Source of the DNA: QKTW01 sp052161885
Lineage (GTDB): Bacteria > Bacteroidota > Bacteroidia > Chitinophagales > Chitinophagaceae
Direction of reading: 5' to 3'
NCBI GenBank assembly: GCA_052161885.1
Contig: CP197396.1
Coordinates: forward strand, 682,001-746,000
Length of the DNA: 64,000 bases
A program made the translations under genes and the position numbers. Shown piece after piece: positions 17,492-26,481 of this stretch (the stretch's first letter is position 1; the number at the start of each line of letters is the position of its first letter). The notes under the pieces were generated by a model, which saw nothing but the letters and a program-made list of their open reading frames with translations, did no database searches and was not told the DNA's origin.

Positions 17492-18832
17492 CTAGTTTAT
17501 CACCGTCTTCCGCCTGCGGATCATATTAAAAAAGCGTTTATTCAGAAAAACCGATGAAAAAGTAAGACCGCTTACAAACCCGATCCAGATGCCGGCCGCG
17601 CCCATTTTAAAAACAAAGGCCATAAGGCAGCCGGTGGGTATGCCTACTACCCAATAGGCAATGGCAACATATGCTGTAGGCACTTTTACATCTTTTATTC
17701 CGCGGAGCAATCCTACACCAACAGCCTGTGTGGCATCCGGTATCTGGAAAACCGCCGCATATAACAATAACGTGCCGGCAATGGTTACAACAGATGTATC
17801 GTCATTAAATGCGAGCGGCAATATATGACGAAGGCATACGAAAAACACAGCACCGAGAATGCCATATACCAGTGCGCTGATTAGCGTACTCTTTCCAATA
17901 ATCGTAATGTCCTTCCAGTTGTTGCGGCCCCATGCATTGCTGATACGTATAGATCCCCCCTGCGATAGCCCGAACGACACCATAAATACCATGGCTGCAC
18001 AGCTTAATGCTATCTGGTGTGCTGCCTGCTGTACAGCTCCCAGTGTTCCGATGATGATACCGGAAACGGCAAAAGCGCCGGATTCCATCGCGGCCTGCAG
18101 GCTGCTGGGCACTCCTACGTGCAGCAGTTCTTTTATAGTAGCTGTTTTTACGACCCACTGAGTTTTGCGCACAGCTACATAGCGTTTAAATAAAGGGTGT
18201 ATAAACACTACTATTACCAGCGCGATCAACACTATGATGCGTGTGAATAGTGTACCGAGCCCGGCGCCTGTAAGCTCCAGCCGCGGAAATCCCCAGTTGC
18301 CGTATATGAGCAGCCAGTTGATAAAAACATTTAATGGTAATGCCAGCAGAGAAAGCAGCATGGCGGTACGCGTCTTTTCCAGCCCGTCTGAAAATTGTTT
18401 TACAGAAAGGAACATAAGCATGGGTACTGTGCTCCAGCCCATGATCTGTAAATAAGGAACGGCCAGTTGTGACACCTGCGGGTCCTGGTCGAGGTGAAAC
18501 AAAATACCTTTACCGAGATTAAGTATAAGCCCGATGCATATGGCGATTACGGTACATAACCAGAAACCATTGTACAGGTAATGAGACACCTGCTGGCTGT
18601 CGCGGCGGCCATGTGCCATGGAAACAGTCTGTGATACAGACATGGTCATGCCTATACCCAGCACAAACGGTATGTTCATCACACTGTTTACCAGTGCAGA
18701 TGCTGCGAGGTGTTTGTAGCTGATATTCCCCACCATGGCACTGTCTATAATGCCAAGCGCCATTTGCGTAAGCTCACCGAGTATGATCGGCGCCGACAGT
18801 TTCCATGTTTTTATAGCTTCATTGCGTAACAT
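17492..18832 (-). CDS. MATE-family efflux transporter
   Basis: A 446-residue inner-membrane protein with about twelve helices in two related halves, as in the multidrug and toxin extrusion family (NorM type), which exports cationic drugs or metabolites with Na+ or H+. The opening KTWKLSAPIILGELTQMALGIIDSAMVGNI is characteristic of the family, and the second half starts near residue 240 with a similar element. Substrate unknown. No regulator is adjacent. Confidence 0.92.
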   Translation of the reverse strand: MLRNEAIKTWKLSAPIILGELTQMALGIIDSAMVGNISYKHLAASALVNSVMNIPFVLGIGMTMSVSQTVSMAHGRRDSQQVSHYLYNGFWLCTVIAICIGLILNLGKGILFHLDQDPQVSQLAVPYLQIMGWSTVPMLMFLSVKQFSDGLEKTRTAMLLSLLALPLNVFINWLLIYGNWGFPRLELTGAGLGTLFTRIIVLIALVIVVFIHPLFKRYVAVRKTQWVVKTATIKELLHVGVPSSLQAAMESGAFAVSGIIIGTLGAVQQAAHQIALSCAAMVFMVSFGLSQGGSIRISNAWGRNNWKDITIIGKSTLISALVYGILGAVFFVCLRHILPLAFNDDTSVVTIAGTLLLYAAVFQIPDATQAVGVGLLRGIKDVKVPTAYVAIAYWVVGIPTGCLMAFVFKMGAAGIWIGFVSGLTFSSVFLNKRFFNMIRRRKTVIN

Positions 18833-18948
18833 AAAGTGCCGCGAAAATAGCCAATATAGACCAGAACTGATTTAACTGTTATTTACCATCCTGTATTGCA
18901 GCAACCACGCCCGCGGATCGTATTTTTATACTATTGAATCAATTTTAT

Positions 18949-19641
18949 ATGCGGCTATTATACATCGTTTTATTTTGCTGCTGTATTTCTGCAACGACAA
19001 ATGCCCAGATTAATGAAGCACTGAAACAGCAACTTGATACAATTTTATTTCGCGATCAACAATACCGGCAGTTTACTATACTGACAGCACATGCAGCCGA
19101 TTCAGTTGCTGCAATATTTCATGTTAATCCTGACTCACTTGCATATAATATGATTCGGTTGCAGATGCCGCTGGATTCGGAGAATGTTGTGGCTATAGAA
19201 GCAATATTTAAACAATATGGATATCCTGGGAAGAGTATGGTGGGTATACCTACAAATGAAGCTGCTTACTATGTAATACAGCATTGCAATGAAAAAATAA
19301 AAACGTATTTCCCGCTTATAGAAGAAGCCGGCAAAAAGGGAGAGCTGTCATTTTCGCTAGTAGCCATGATGCAGGACCGAATGCTAGTTGATGATAAGAA
19401 GAAACAGAAATATGGTACACAGGCAGTAGGTTTTTTCCAGCCCGATGCAAAAACCGGCAAGCCAGGTATGTACTGGTATATCTGGCCTATTGAAAATCCT
19501 GCGCGGGTAAATGAATTACGTAAAAAAGCCGGAATGCTCCAGACTGTTGAAGAATATGCACGCGAAATGAATGCAGTATATTTGCCGTATATGACTATTT
19601 CTGATATCAGAAAACTCGTACGCAGTAGTCAATCAAAATGA
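18949..19641 (+). CDS. exported DUF6624-type protein
   Basis: A 230-residue protein with a signal peptide (MRLLYIVLFCCCISATTNA). The start at 18949 is chosen over a TTG at 18934 because it gives the normal signal length. The mature domain shows the DUF6624 pattern: a YGYPGKSMVG element, AAYYVIQHC with a conserved His, the stretch LVAMMQDRMLV, and KKQKYGTQ near the middle. The family is widespread in Bacteroidota and its function is unknown. Confidence 0.7.
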   Translation: MRLLYIVLFCCCISATTNAQINEALKQQLDTILFRDQQYRQFTILTAHAADSVAAIFHVNPDSLAYNMIRLQMPLDSENVVAIEAIFKQYGYPGKSMVGIPTNEAAYYVIQHCNEKIKTYFPLIEEAGKKGELSFSLVAMMQDRMLVDDKKKQKYGTQAVGFFQPDAKTGKPGMYWYIWPIENPARVNELRKKAGMLQTVEEYAREMNAVYLPYMTISDIRKLVRSSQSK

Positions 19642-19733
19642 ATGGGCAATAGCCAATAGTGAATGTGTGATCCCGGTAGTTATCAGGAGTGAGAAGTCAA
19701 ACGTGAAATGCACAAAATCTCACTGTTAACCTT

Positions 19734-19750
19734 TCAACCTATTAACTTTT
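19734..19750. repeat. TCAACCTATTAACTTTT word repeat, second copy
   Basis: Identical over 17 bases to 9191-9207 and extended here by more TTAAC words up to about 19770, directly behind the mgsA stop. Just upstream, at 19645-19668, is another degenerate word run (AATAGCCAATAG). Confidence 0.55.
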
Positions 19751-19785
19751 TAACTTATTAACCAATTAACGCATCACCTGCCCCT

Positions 19786-20235
19786 CTAAATCTTCCGTTT
19801 CAGATAAGCCGAATAATCAGGCAGTACAGCCTGGTATTCCATATGTATCAATGGCGATGTAAGCAGGAAATCTGCAGTGGCACGGTCGCAGGCCAGTGGA
19901 ATATTGTATGTGACAGCCACCCGCAATAATGCTTTGATATCCGGGTCGTGCGCCTGTGCTTCCATCGGGTCCCAGAAAAAAATAAGCATGTCCAGGTTAC
20001 CGTTGGCAATATCCGCACCTATCTGCATATCACCCCCCAGCGGACCACTGAAGTACTTGGCAATAGGGACAGCAAGGCGGGCTTCCAGCATACTGCCGGT
20101 AGTGCCTGTAGCAAATAAAGTATGCATCGCAAGTATTTCCCTGTTCTCCTCTGCCCAGCCTATCAGTTCTTCTTTTTTATTATCGTGGGCCACCAGCGCA
20201 ATACGCTTTTTGCTACCCAATATTCTTACTGCCAT
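19786..20235 (-). CDS. mgsA: methylglyoxal synthase
   Basis: A 149-residue enzyme that removes phosphate from dihydroxyacetone phosphate to give methylglyoxal, a bypass that relieves sugar-phosphate stress. The catalytic Asp is D69 in GPLGGDMQIGA. H17 in ALVAHDNKK and the phosphate-binding TGTTG at 43-47 are in place. The length matches the E. coli hexameric enzyme (152). It stands alone between convergent DNA on the left and a divergent membrane gene on the right. Confidence 0.95.
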   Translation of the reverse strand: MAVRILGSKKRIALVAHDNKKEELIGWAEENREILAMHTLFATGTTGSMLEARLAVPIAKYFSGPLGGDMQIGADIANGNLDMLIFFWDPMEAQAHDPDIKALLRVAVTYNIPLACDRATADFLLTSPLIHMEYQAVLPDYSAYLKRKI

Positions 20236-20259
20236 AATCTTACGCTTTTATCTGCACCT

Positions 20260-20290
20260 GAAAATTACTCTTTCAGATACAAAATACAAA
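20260..20290 (-). promoter_or_regulatory. promoter of mgsA
   Basis: On the minus strand TTTG (20290-20287) is followed after exactly 19 bases by TAATTTTC (20267-20260), close to the Bacteroidota consensus TTTG-N19-TAnnTTTG. Confidence 0.55.
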
Positions 20291-20340
20291 TACCTGTACA
20301 ATGGCACAAAAATGGTGCAGCTGCTCTGTAACTTAGTAAC

Positions 20341-21387
20341 ATGGAACTGGACAACCAGGAACGGATGCTGGTAGAGCGTATGCTGGACGAATGGGAGCAT
20401 AGCGGCAGGATCAGCAAAGAACTGAAACTGGAATTGAAAAAAACAATTGCCGTAAAGAAAACTGCGGCAAATGTTATCGCGCGTTACTTTTTTATAGTTG
20501 CCGTTTCCTGCATGCTGCTGGCGTTCAGCTCTATTTTTATCGACGAAAAACTGATAGAAACCATACGCAGGTATTTTTCACTCAGCAACCTTACTGTTGC
20601 CTTGCTTACAGCCACACTTACCATTGTGTGGTTTTGGTTTGTACGGCGCAGAAGGCATCATTTCAGCGCTTTCTCTTACGAAGTGTATATGATCGTCGGC
20701 GGACTGGGGGCGCTTACATCACTCATCTACCTCTGGAAAAACAACACATCTCCTTCACATTACACCACACTCCTGCTGCTATCTACTTTGCTGCTGGGCG
20801 TGCTGAGTGCCGGTTTCCGGTCGTCTGTATTATGGTTTGCAACGCTTATAAGTTTCTGCGGCTGGTATAGCGCATTCAGTTCCTGGCAAAGCACAGACGG
20901 TATGTTCCTGGGCATGAATTATCCGCTGCGTTTTACCGTTTTCGGCGTATTGCTGCTTGGCCTGTCGCTGTTGCAGCATAGAGTACGCAGACTTTCCTTT
21001 GGACAAAGTACCACCTATATACTCGCTATGAGTGTTTGTTTCACAGCATTGTGGGGGCTTTCCGTGTTCGGAAACTACAACAACCTCGAGGCCTGGGAAC
21101 AGGTCCGCCAGACACAGGTGATCGGCTATGCATTTGTTTTCGGAGCAGCAGCCGGCGTATCTTTTTATCTCGGTATCCGTTACAAAGACGACTTGGCGCG
21201 GGATTTCGGACTGGTATTCCTGTTAGTAAATATATACACCCGCTATTTTGAGTACTTCTGGAACACCATGCACAAAGGCATCTTTTTTCTCATCCTGGCA
21301 GCATCCTTCTGGCTTATCGGGCGCAGGATAGAGCATCTCCGGAAAAAAGCGGCAGCAGAAACAACACAGGAACAGGCTACAGAATAA
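20341..21387 (+). CDS. polytopic membrane protein, DUF2157-like
   Basis: A 348-residue protein with a soluble charged N-terminus of about 45 residues (a predicted helix pair, MLVERMLDEWEHSGRISKELKLELKKTI) and about nine to ten membrane helices. The charged leader followed by a helix array resembles DUF2157-type proteins, but the match is only architectural. The C-terminus is Ala/Glu-rich and cytoplasmic. Function unknown. truA follows 51 bases downstream with its own promoter box. Confidence 0.65.
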   Translation: MELDNQERMLVERMLDEWEHSGRISKELKLELKKTIAVKKTAANVIARYFFIVAVSCMLLAFSSIFIDEKLIETIRRYFSLSNLTVALLTATLTIVWFWFVRRRRHHFSAFSYEVYMIVGGLGALTSLIYLWKNNTSPSHYTTLLLLSTLLLGVLSAGFRSSVLWFATLISFCGWYSAFSSWQSTDGMFLGMNYPLRFTVFGVLLLGLSLLQHRVRRLSFGQSTTYILAMSVCFTALWGLSVFGNYNNLEAWEQVRQTQVIGYAFVFGAAAGVSFYLGIRYKDDLARDFGLVFLLVNIYTRYFEYFWNTMHKGIFFLILAASFWLIGRRIEHLRKKAAAETTQEQATE

Positions 21388-21398
21388 AAACAGAACAA

Positions 21399-21406
21399 TA
21401 ACTTTG
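21399..21406 (+). promoter_or_regulatory. -7 box of truA
   Basis: TAACTTTG, a perfect TAnnTTTG, 32 bases before the truA ATG. Confidence 0.55.
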
Positions 21407-21438
21407 CAGCCCGGCACCAAAACCTGCCGCTCCCGACG

Positions 21439-22206
21439 ATGACCCGGTATTTTCTCGAAGTAATGTATGATGGCACTGCTTTTCATGGCTCACAGCTGCA
21501 GGGCGAAATCCCTACAGTGCAGCTGGCCGTAAATGAAGCACTGGCCATGTTGCTGCGCAGGCCGGTAGAATCATTCGGGGCCAGCCGTACCGATGAAGGA
21601 GTACATGCGTTGAGCAATTTTTATCATTTTGATCTTGAAGAAGAGCTGCACCCGCATTTCCAGTATAAGATGAATGCGATCCTCCCCCCGGCTGTATCAT
21701 TAAAAGGCATGTACCGTGCAAAGGATACCGAGGTGAATGCCCGTTTTGCCGCCACCAGCCGCCGTTACCGCTATCGTATTTACTCCGCAAAAAATCCATT
21801 CCTGGTAAATCGCGCATTGTTCTACCCTTTCCGTATGGACATGGATATCCTGAACCAGACAGCGGCAGCGCTTAAAGAATACGAGAATTTTGAGACCTTT
21901 TCCAAACGCAATACCCAGGCCAAAACTTTCCGCTGCAACATTATGGATGCACATTGGGAGCAACACGATGGCGAGGTGCATTTTGTAGTGGAAGCAAACC
22001 GTTTCCTGCGTGGCATGGTACGCGGTCTGGTAGGCACACAGCTCAAAGCTGCACGGGGTAAATTTGACGTCGCCGGTTTCCGGAAAATTGTGGAAGCACA
22101 GGATTGCACATTGGCAGACTTCAGTGTGGCTGGTCACGGGTTGTACCTGGAAGCCGTGAATTATCCGGATGGATTACTTACGGAGATCAGGGATGTGCGG
22201 CCGTAA
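21439..22206 (+). CDS. truA: tRNA pseudouridine(38-40) synthase
   Basis: A 255-residue enzyme that isomerises uridines 38-40 in the tRNA anticodon stem. The catalytic Asp is D52 in ASRTDEGVHAL, the family's invariant motif. YFLEVMYDGTAFHG at the N-terminus and NRFLRGMVRGLVG near residue 190 are the other signature blocks. Length fits (E. coli 270). Cytoplasmic. Confidence 0.95.
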   Translation: MTRYFLEVMYDGTAFHGSQLQGEIPTVQLAVNEALAMLLRRPVESFGASRTDEGVHALSNFYHFDLEEELHPHFQYKMNAILPPAVSLKGMYRAKDTEVNARFAATSRRYRYRIYSAKNPFLVNRALFYPFRMDMDILNQTAAALKEYENFETFSKRNTQAKTFRCNIMDAHWEQHDGEVHFVVEANRFLRGMVRGLVGTQLKAARGKFDVAGFRKIVEAQDCTLADFSVAGHGLYLEAVNYPDGLLTEIRDVRP

Positions 22207-22344
22207 ACTGATTGATAAAAGCAACCGTGTCATCCTGAGAGGCCGTTTAAAAATAAATAGTTAAAAATAAGTTGCCGCTACTGCAAGAGCGATCAAGGCT
22301 CTATTGCCTGGCATTACAGTAATTCCAACGTTTAATCGATCGAT

Positions 22345-22440
22345 GCAGGCAGCAGCGGTAATAGCTGCCTGCTGCCTTTCCCGCCCGAACGACGTTCAGT
22401 CGGGCGGGTTTGCTTACTTTTTGGGCAAGCAAAAAGTAAG
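22345..22440. repeat. three consecutive hairpins
   Basis: Stem 1: GCAGGCAGC (22345-22353) with GCTGCCTGC (22364-22372). Stem 2: CCCGCCCGA (22380-22388) with TCGGGCGGG (22400-22408). Stem 3: CTTACTTTTTG (22413-22423) with CAAAAAGTAAG (22430-22440). All stems are perfect and the three are separated by only a few bases. Confidence 0.7.
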
Positions 22441-22493
22441 AATCCGCGCTGGATGGGCTTTGTGAGATTTTAACAAAATCCTTTTAAACACCC

Positions 22494-22553
22494 TCTGAGC
22501 GTAGCCGAAGGATGACTTTTCCATTGTCATGGTTCGACTACGCTCACCATGAC
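22494..22553. repeat. inverted pair of the CTGAGCGTAGTCGAAGG family
   Basis: A forward copy (CTGAGCGTAGCCGAAGGATG from 22494) is followed ten bases later by a reverse copy (GGTTCGACTACGCTCACC within 22526-22553). Each copy is itself flanked by GTCAT/ATGAC arms. Confidence 0.7.
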
Positions 22554-22565
22554 AACAGGCCAGGA

Positions 22566-23756
22566 TTAATTTCCTTCAATTTTCTCATCTTTATCTGCTC
22601 TGCGGGTGCCCTGGTAGAGTTCGTATTCCAGCAGGCGGCAGTCAATCTTACTGTTGTAAAATTCTATACGGCGTTTTGCTTTGAGGCCTATTTTCTTTGC
22701 CAGTTCCATATTACCGGTAAAGATGTAGCCCATATAGCCACCACACTTCTGCTTCATAAAATCACCGATACGGCCGTAAGTCAGCGCCAGTTCATCTTCT
22801 TCACCAAGGCGTTCACCATATTCCGGGTTCATGAATACTACGCCGCCCTCATTTTGCGGCACTTTCGTATCTGCAAAATCGCAGACGTCAAACGATATAA
22901 GATGAGACACACCGGCAGCTTCAGCATTGGCTTTTGCGTTTTTAATAGCAAGATCACTGTAGTCTGTAGCTAAGATTTTCAAGAAAGGAATTTTCTGCAC
23001 CTGCTTTTTCAGCTCTATCATCTCTTTGGTATATATCGCTTCATCGTAACCAGTGATATGCATAAAACCGTAATTATCGCGGAAAAGACCGGGCCTGCGG
23101 TTAGTGGCTATCAATGCCGCTTCTATGGCAAGCGTACCGGAACCGCACATCGGGTTTACAAACGGGCTCTTACGGTCCCATTTGGTGGCCAGCACCGTAG
23201 CAGCAGCCAGTGCCTCCAGCATTGGTGCACGTCCGGGAATTTTGCGGTAGCCATGGCGGCCCAGCGAGTTGCCGGATGTATCAAGGAATATTTCAGCGTA
23301 ATCATCTTTCCAGAAAAGGTGCACCACAGCGCCCACCAGGTCGGCACCGGTAGACGGACGCCTGCCGGCAGTTTCGCGCATACGGTCTACGATCGCATCC
23401 TTTACGCGCACATTGGCAAACATGTTATTATTGATCGTTTCGTGCGATACATTACTCGTTACGGAAAAATAGCCCTGCGGGTCTATCATATCTTCCCAGG
23501 GCAGCGGCAGCAGCGCTTCATATACATCGTCGGCATTGTGCGCTTCAAATTCCATGAGCGAATACAATACCTGGCTGGCACAGCGCAGGTTCAGGTTCAG
23601 ACGTATACAATCATTTATGGTGCCGTATATGATGATACCCGTAGCCAGGCTTTCTTCTATCTTAAAGCCAAGCTCCGCAATTTCCTGTTCCAGGTAAGGG
23701 GCCAGGCGCCTGTTGCATGTAATAAATATCTGCGAAACCGTTGTAAATAATGACAT
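22566..23756 (-). CDS. THUMP-domain 23S rRNA guanine-N2 methyltransferase, RlmL-like
   Basis: This 396-residue protein has an N-terminal ferredoxin-like and THUMP RNA-binding region (about 1-155) and a class I methyltransferase domain (UPF0020 type, about 160-385) with NPMCGSGTLAIEAALIA as motif I and ILATDYSDLAIKNAKANAEAAG as the motif II region. This is the layout of the N-terminal half of RlmL (m2G2445 of 23S rRNA); the RlmK half is absent. The catalytic motif IV reads NPEYGERLGE where the general form is NPPYGERL; a Pro to Glu change in the second position seems normal in Bacteroidota members. Cytoplasmic, monocistronic. Confidence 0.88.
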   Translation of the reverse strand: MSLFTTVSQIFITCNRRLAPYLEQEIAELGFKIEESLATGIIIYGTINDCIRLNLNLRCASQVLYSLMEFEAHNADDVYEALLPLPWEDMIDPQGYFSVTSNVSHETINNNMFANVRVKDAIVDRMRETAGRRPSTGADLVGAVVHLFWKDDYAEIFLDTSGNSLGRHGYRKIPGRAPMLEALAAATVLATKWDRKSPFVNPMCGSGTLAIEAALIATNRRPGLFRDNYGFMHITGYDEAIYTKEMIELKKQVQKIPFLKILATDYSDLAIKNAKANAEAAGVSHLISFDVCDFADTKVPQNEGGVVFMNPEYGERLGEEDELALTYGRIGDFMKQKCGGYMGYIFTGNMELAKKIGLKAKRRIEFYNSKIDCRLLEYELYQGTRRADKDEKIEGN

Positions 23757-23812
23757 GAGCCTGCGAAATTAGGCAATTACTCAGTTAATCCCCTATTCTG
23801 TACGTAATACCC

Positions 23813-23863
23813 CTGCTGGATACCGGCTGCTGGATTCCTGATATTAGATACTGGATATTTGAC
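23813..23863. repeat. GGATACYGG-type word repeat
   Basis: Degenerate tandem words (CTGGATACCGG, CTGGATTCC, GATACTGGATATT) just upstream of the methyltransferase gene. The same words occur at 29863-29890. Confidence 0.45.
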
Positions 23864-23958
23864 GGGACCGACAGTAGCATTGAGAAACAAAGGGCAGCAA
23901 CAATGCAACCCTTACTGTTATTGGCGGAGGGGAAAGGAAACGTGAAAAGTCTTACCTG

Positions 23959-24339
23959 CTATGCGTATACACATGCCAGCCGTTGTGTCGCCGACCGGTG
24001 CATCCGGATAATCGATGAAATAGTATCGCGCAGCACATGACAGTCCCGCTGTATGCAGCTGTAACATTGTGCAGGTATCTCCGCGATTTCACGAAACAAG
24101 GTGAGCCAGGAAATATTTTTATTAAGCCTGTTAAGTATATGCGACATATACTGCACAAATTTCTTCCGAGACGATACCTTATTCGTTTCTGCAAGCATGA
24201 CACATATAGCGGATGAATTAGCCAGCATGCGTCGCGACACGAAGGTGTTGCTTTTTACCTGGCAAAGGATCGTGGTATTAGTAAAGATCCGGGTTGCCAT
24301 TTCCATCATTTCTACGTCTTTCCATTGTATTGCTGCCAT
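23959..24339 (-). CDS. small protein, possibly of the four-helix-bundle (S23/Avd-like) type
   Basis: A 126-residue all-helical, cysteine-containing protein starting MAAIQWKDVEMMEMA. The central block SRRMLANSSAICVMLAETN followed by SSRKKFVQYMSHILNRLNKN and ISWLTLF resembles the four-helix-bundle proteins found as S23 insertions in rRNA and as Avd in retroelements (usual form RSGTSIGANxxEAxxAxSKKDF, then ExxYWLxLL). Several hallmark positions are changed, so the relationship is tentative. The start at 24339 is preferred because the longer frame has no extra conserved sequence. No reverse transcriptase or rRNA gene lies nearby. Function unknown. Confidence 0.5.
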   Translation of the reverse strand: MAAIQWKDVEMMEMATRIFTNTTILCQVKSNTFVSRRMLANSSAICVMLAETNKVSSRKKFVQYMSHILNRLNKNISWLTLFREIAEIPAQCYSCIQRDCHVLRDTISSIIRMHRSATQRLACVYA

Positions 24340-24528
24340 GGTGATTACATTTGAAATAACAATACAAATTTCTTTCACGCACAAAAATCCGGCAATGGAT
24401 AAACAACGGAATTTGCTGTATAAATAACCATCCATTCTATGCAGCAGGAACACTGCCCTTATTCCCCGGCAAAGCCGGTACCCGTATTGTGCAATACAGA
24501 CTGAATTTTGCAGATAATCAGCAGTAAA

Positions 24529-25224
24529 TCATTGATTATCCATTACAGCCTCCGGATGAAACGACAGGTAAGCTGTGTTTACGCTTTTTCCTGCCTCCAT
24601 TACGATCACTGCCACACATATATTGTCAGGGCCTGTTTCAAAGGCAATGCCGTCAGCAGATTCATAGATCGTGAAACGTTTCCCGGCTTTTGTGTAAGAA
24701 GCCGCCTTTTTCAGTTTACAGGCAATCTGCAGATCTTTAAGATAAGAACCCACATGAAGCCCTGCAGCTGTTTTAAAGTCCGGTGAGCTTACTCTTATCT
24801 GCCGCACCCGGCTGGTTTCGTCCATACCCATCTGGCGGGATGTGTAGATATTTGTTTCGTAGCTGTTTTTATTGTGATTGCGATACCATACATACATGGC
24901 TTTCCCCATTGCAGCATCTTCATCATCCGGTTTTCCCAGTATCTGGAGGACACTGTCCATGTTTTCGCCCAGCGCTGTTTTTCCGGCAGATCTGCCCGGT
25001 ACAATCAACATGTTCATCGCCGGGGCTGTCGTATCGCGTAATGCGACAGACTTTACTATATCTGTATGTTGTATTGTGGTATTATCAGTATTCGCTGTAA
25101 CGGTACCGTCTGCTTTGCCGGAATTATTGTGGCAGGATGTAAGCAGAAGTAATAAAACACAGCAACTCATTGTTGAAATGTGCATCGGGAACATTTTTGC
25201 AAAATTCCGGAAAAACCGGGCCAT
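24529..25224 (-). CDS. lipoprotein with BamE/SmpA-like repeat pattern
   Basis: A 231-residue lipoprotein. The signal has a basic n-region (ARFFRNFAK) and the lipobox LLTSC with lipidated Cys at residue 31; the next residues HNNSGK do not suggest inner-membrane retention. Starting at 25224 is preferred over 25194 because the shorter form would lack positive charge. The phrase KTALGENMDSVLQILGKPD is the kind of helix-turn (G....V...LG.P) seen in BamE/SmpA-like domains, and the fold may be similar. Function unknown. Envelope location inferred. Confidence 0.65.
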   Translation of the reverse strand: MARFFRNFAKMFPMHISTMSCCVLLLLLTSCHNNSGKADGTVTANTDNTTIQHTDIVKSVALRDTTAPAMNMLIVPGRSAGKTALGENMDSVLQILGKPDDEDAAMGKAMYVWYRNHNKNSYETNIYTSRQMGMDETSRVRQIRVSSPDFKTAAGLHVGSYLKDLQIACKLKKAASYTKAGKRFTIYESADGIAFETGPDNICVAVIVMEAGKSVNTAYLSFHPEAVMDNQ

Positions 25225-25246
25225 GATAAAAAATACGGATACGCTG

Positions 25247-25254
25247 CAAAAATA
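25247..25254 (-). promoter_or_regulatory. -7 box of the lipoprotein gene
   Basis: Read on the minus strand it is TATTTTTG, a perfect TAnnTTTG, about 22 bases before the ATG at 25224. Confidence 0.5.
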
Positions 25255-25333
25255 GGAGTACCAAATAACCAGGGAAGCATTTATGTGCAGCCCTGGTTAT
25301 TGGCAGAAGAGAAATGACCGCCAGGTGTGTTCT

Positions 25334-26467
25334 TTAACCTTCAATAAAATGAGGCACAAACCGGCTCAGATTATCTGTAATTTTTGACGAAGATTCACGG
25401 ATGCCCATACCGGCCGCCTGCTGGCCTATCACCCAGCTCCCCAGTACTGCATGTTGCCCGTTTGTTTCCGGTAATGGAAAATACTCCTGGAATATATAGC
25501 CTTCACTGCCGTATTGTCCTTCCGAATATTGCAGCAGGCTGCCGTTTTCAACAATGCTTATGTTAGCTCCTTCCCGCGACAGGATCGGCTTTTTGACATA
25601 GCTATCCATCTGCCCGGGGTCAAAACTGGCTTTGAGCAGCAACGGATGACCGGGAAAAAGCTCCCACAGTACCGGCAGTATAGCTTTATTGCTCAGTATC
25701 ATCTTCCATGCCGGCTCTATCCAGTAGGCGCGGTTGGTATCAGATAATATGTTGCGGCCAAAATCATCGTTGACCATCCATTCCCAGGGATACAGCTTAA
25801 AGATATTTTTAACAGGCATGTTCTCCATGTCTACAAAACACTGCTGTGTGGCATTCCAGCCTATGTCGTCTATAAATACCAGCTTCGTATCCAGCCCGGC
25901 CTGCATCGCACAGTCGCGGAGATACTCGGTGTTGGTCAGGTCTTCCAGCGTTTCCTTCAGGCAGGAAAAATGCAGCGGAGCCTTGTACAGATGAGCTTTC
26001 AGGTATTTCCAGTAGTCAATCAGTTTTTCATGTATGGAATTGAACTGGTCTTTTGACTTATCATAATCCTGCAACCAGAACCATTGCACAATACCTGCCT
26101 CATACAGCGACGTTGGTGTATCTGCATTAAATTCCAGCAGTTTCACTTGTCCGTTGTTATAGGCCAGGTCAAAGCGGCCATATATCGCAGGATGATCTTC
26201 CATCCACGTCCTTTCTATGTACGGCACCATCCAATCGGGTATATGAAAGCGGCTGTACAAGCGATTGTCCATTACATGCTGCACCGCAGCCAGGCACATA
26301 TCCCACAGCTCCAGGGTAGACTGCTCTATGTACAGTATTTCTTCCATAGAGAACACGTAAGCTGCAGACTCGTCCCAGTAAGGCACGTTAGTGCTGTGAA
26401 AGCCGAAGCCGAGGTTCTCCACGGTTTTCTGCCAGTTATTACGTGGCGTTATATTGATTCTTTTCAT
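25334..26467 (-). CDS. glutathionylspermidine-synthase-like ATP-grasp protein (YgiC/YjfC type)
   Basis: A 377-residue protein of the ATP-grasp family that includes the synthetase half of E. coli Gss and its lone relatives YgiC and YjfC. Family features are RFDLAYNNGQVKLLEFNADTPTSLYEAG (about 98-125), WNATQQCFVDMENMP, KLYPWEWM, and LLKASFDPG with KKPILSREGANI near the C-terminus, which hold nucleotide and Mg2+ ligands. No amidase domain is present. It would ligate a carboxylate to an amine with ATP, but the true substrates of the YgiC group are not known. It is the last gene of a three-gene unit behind two small lipoprotein genes, echoing the ygiB-ygiC pair. Confidence 0.88.
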   Translation of the reverse strand: MKRINITPRNNWQKTVENLGFGFHSTNVPYWDESAAYVFSMEEILYIEQSTLELWDMCLAAVQHVMDNRLYSRFHIPDWMVPYIERTWMEDHPAIYGRFDLAYNNGQVKLLEFNADTPTSLYEAGIVQWFWLQDYDKSKDQFNSIHEKLIDYWKYLKAHLYKAPLHFSCLKETLEDLTNTEYLRDCAMQAGLDTKLVFIDDIGWNATQQCFVDMENMPVKNIFKLYPWEWMVNDDFGRNILSDTNRAYWIEPAWKMILSNKAILPVLWELFPGHPLLLKASFDPGQMDSYVKKPILSREGANISIVENGSLLQYSEGQYGSEGYIFQEYFPLPETNGQHAVLGSWVIGQQAAGMGIRESSSKITDNLSRFVPHFIEG

Positions 26468-26481
26468 TGTTGAATGCTGTT

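Larger units (their letters stand above)
22207..22565. other. hairpin- and repeat-rich gap between convergent truA and the rRNA methyltransferase gene
   Basis: A 359-base stretch with no gene. It contains a partial repeat (GTCATCCTGAG near 22230), three consecutive perfect hairpins (22345-22440) and an inverted pair of the CTGAGCGTAG family (22494-22553). It looks like an accumulation site for palindromic repeats between two gene 3' ends. Confidence 0.6.

Noticed and set aside
22526..22553. GGTTCGACTACGC-like sequence as a tRNA T-arm
   Set aside because: It belongs to a dispersed palindromic repeat; no acceptor stem or anticodon arm can be built around it. I found no tRNA anywhere in the window.
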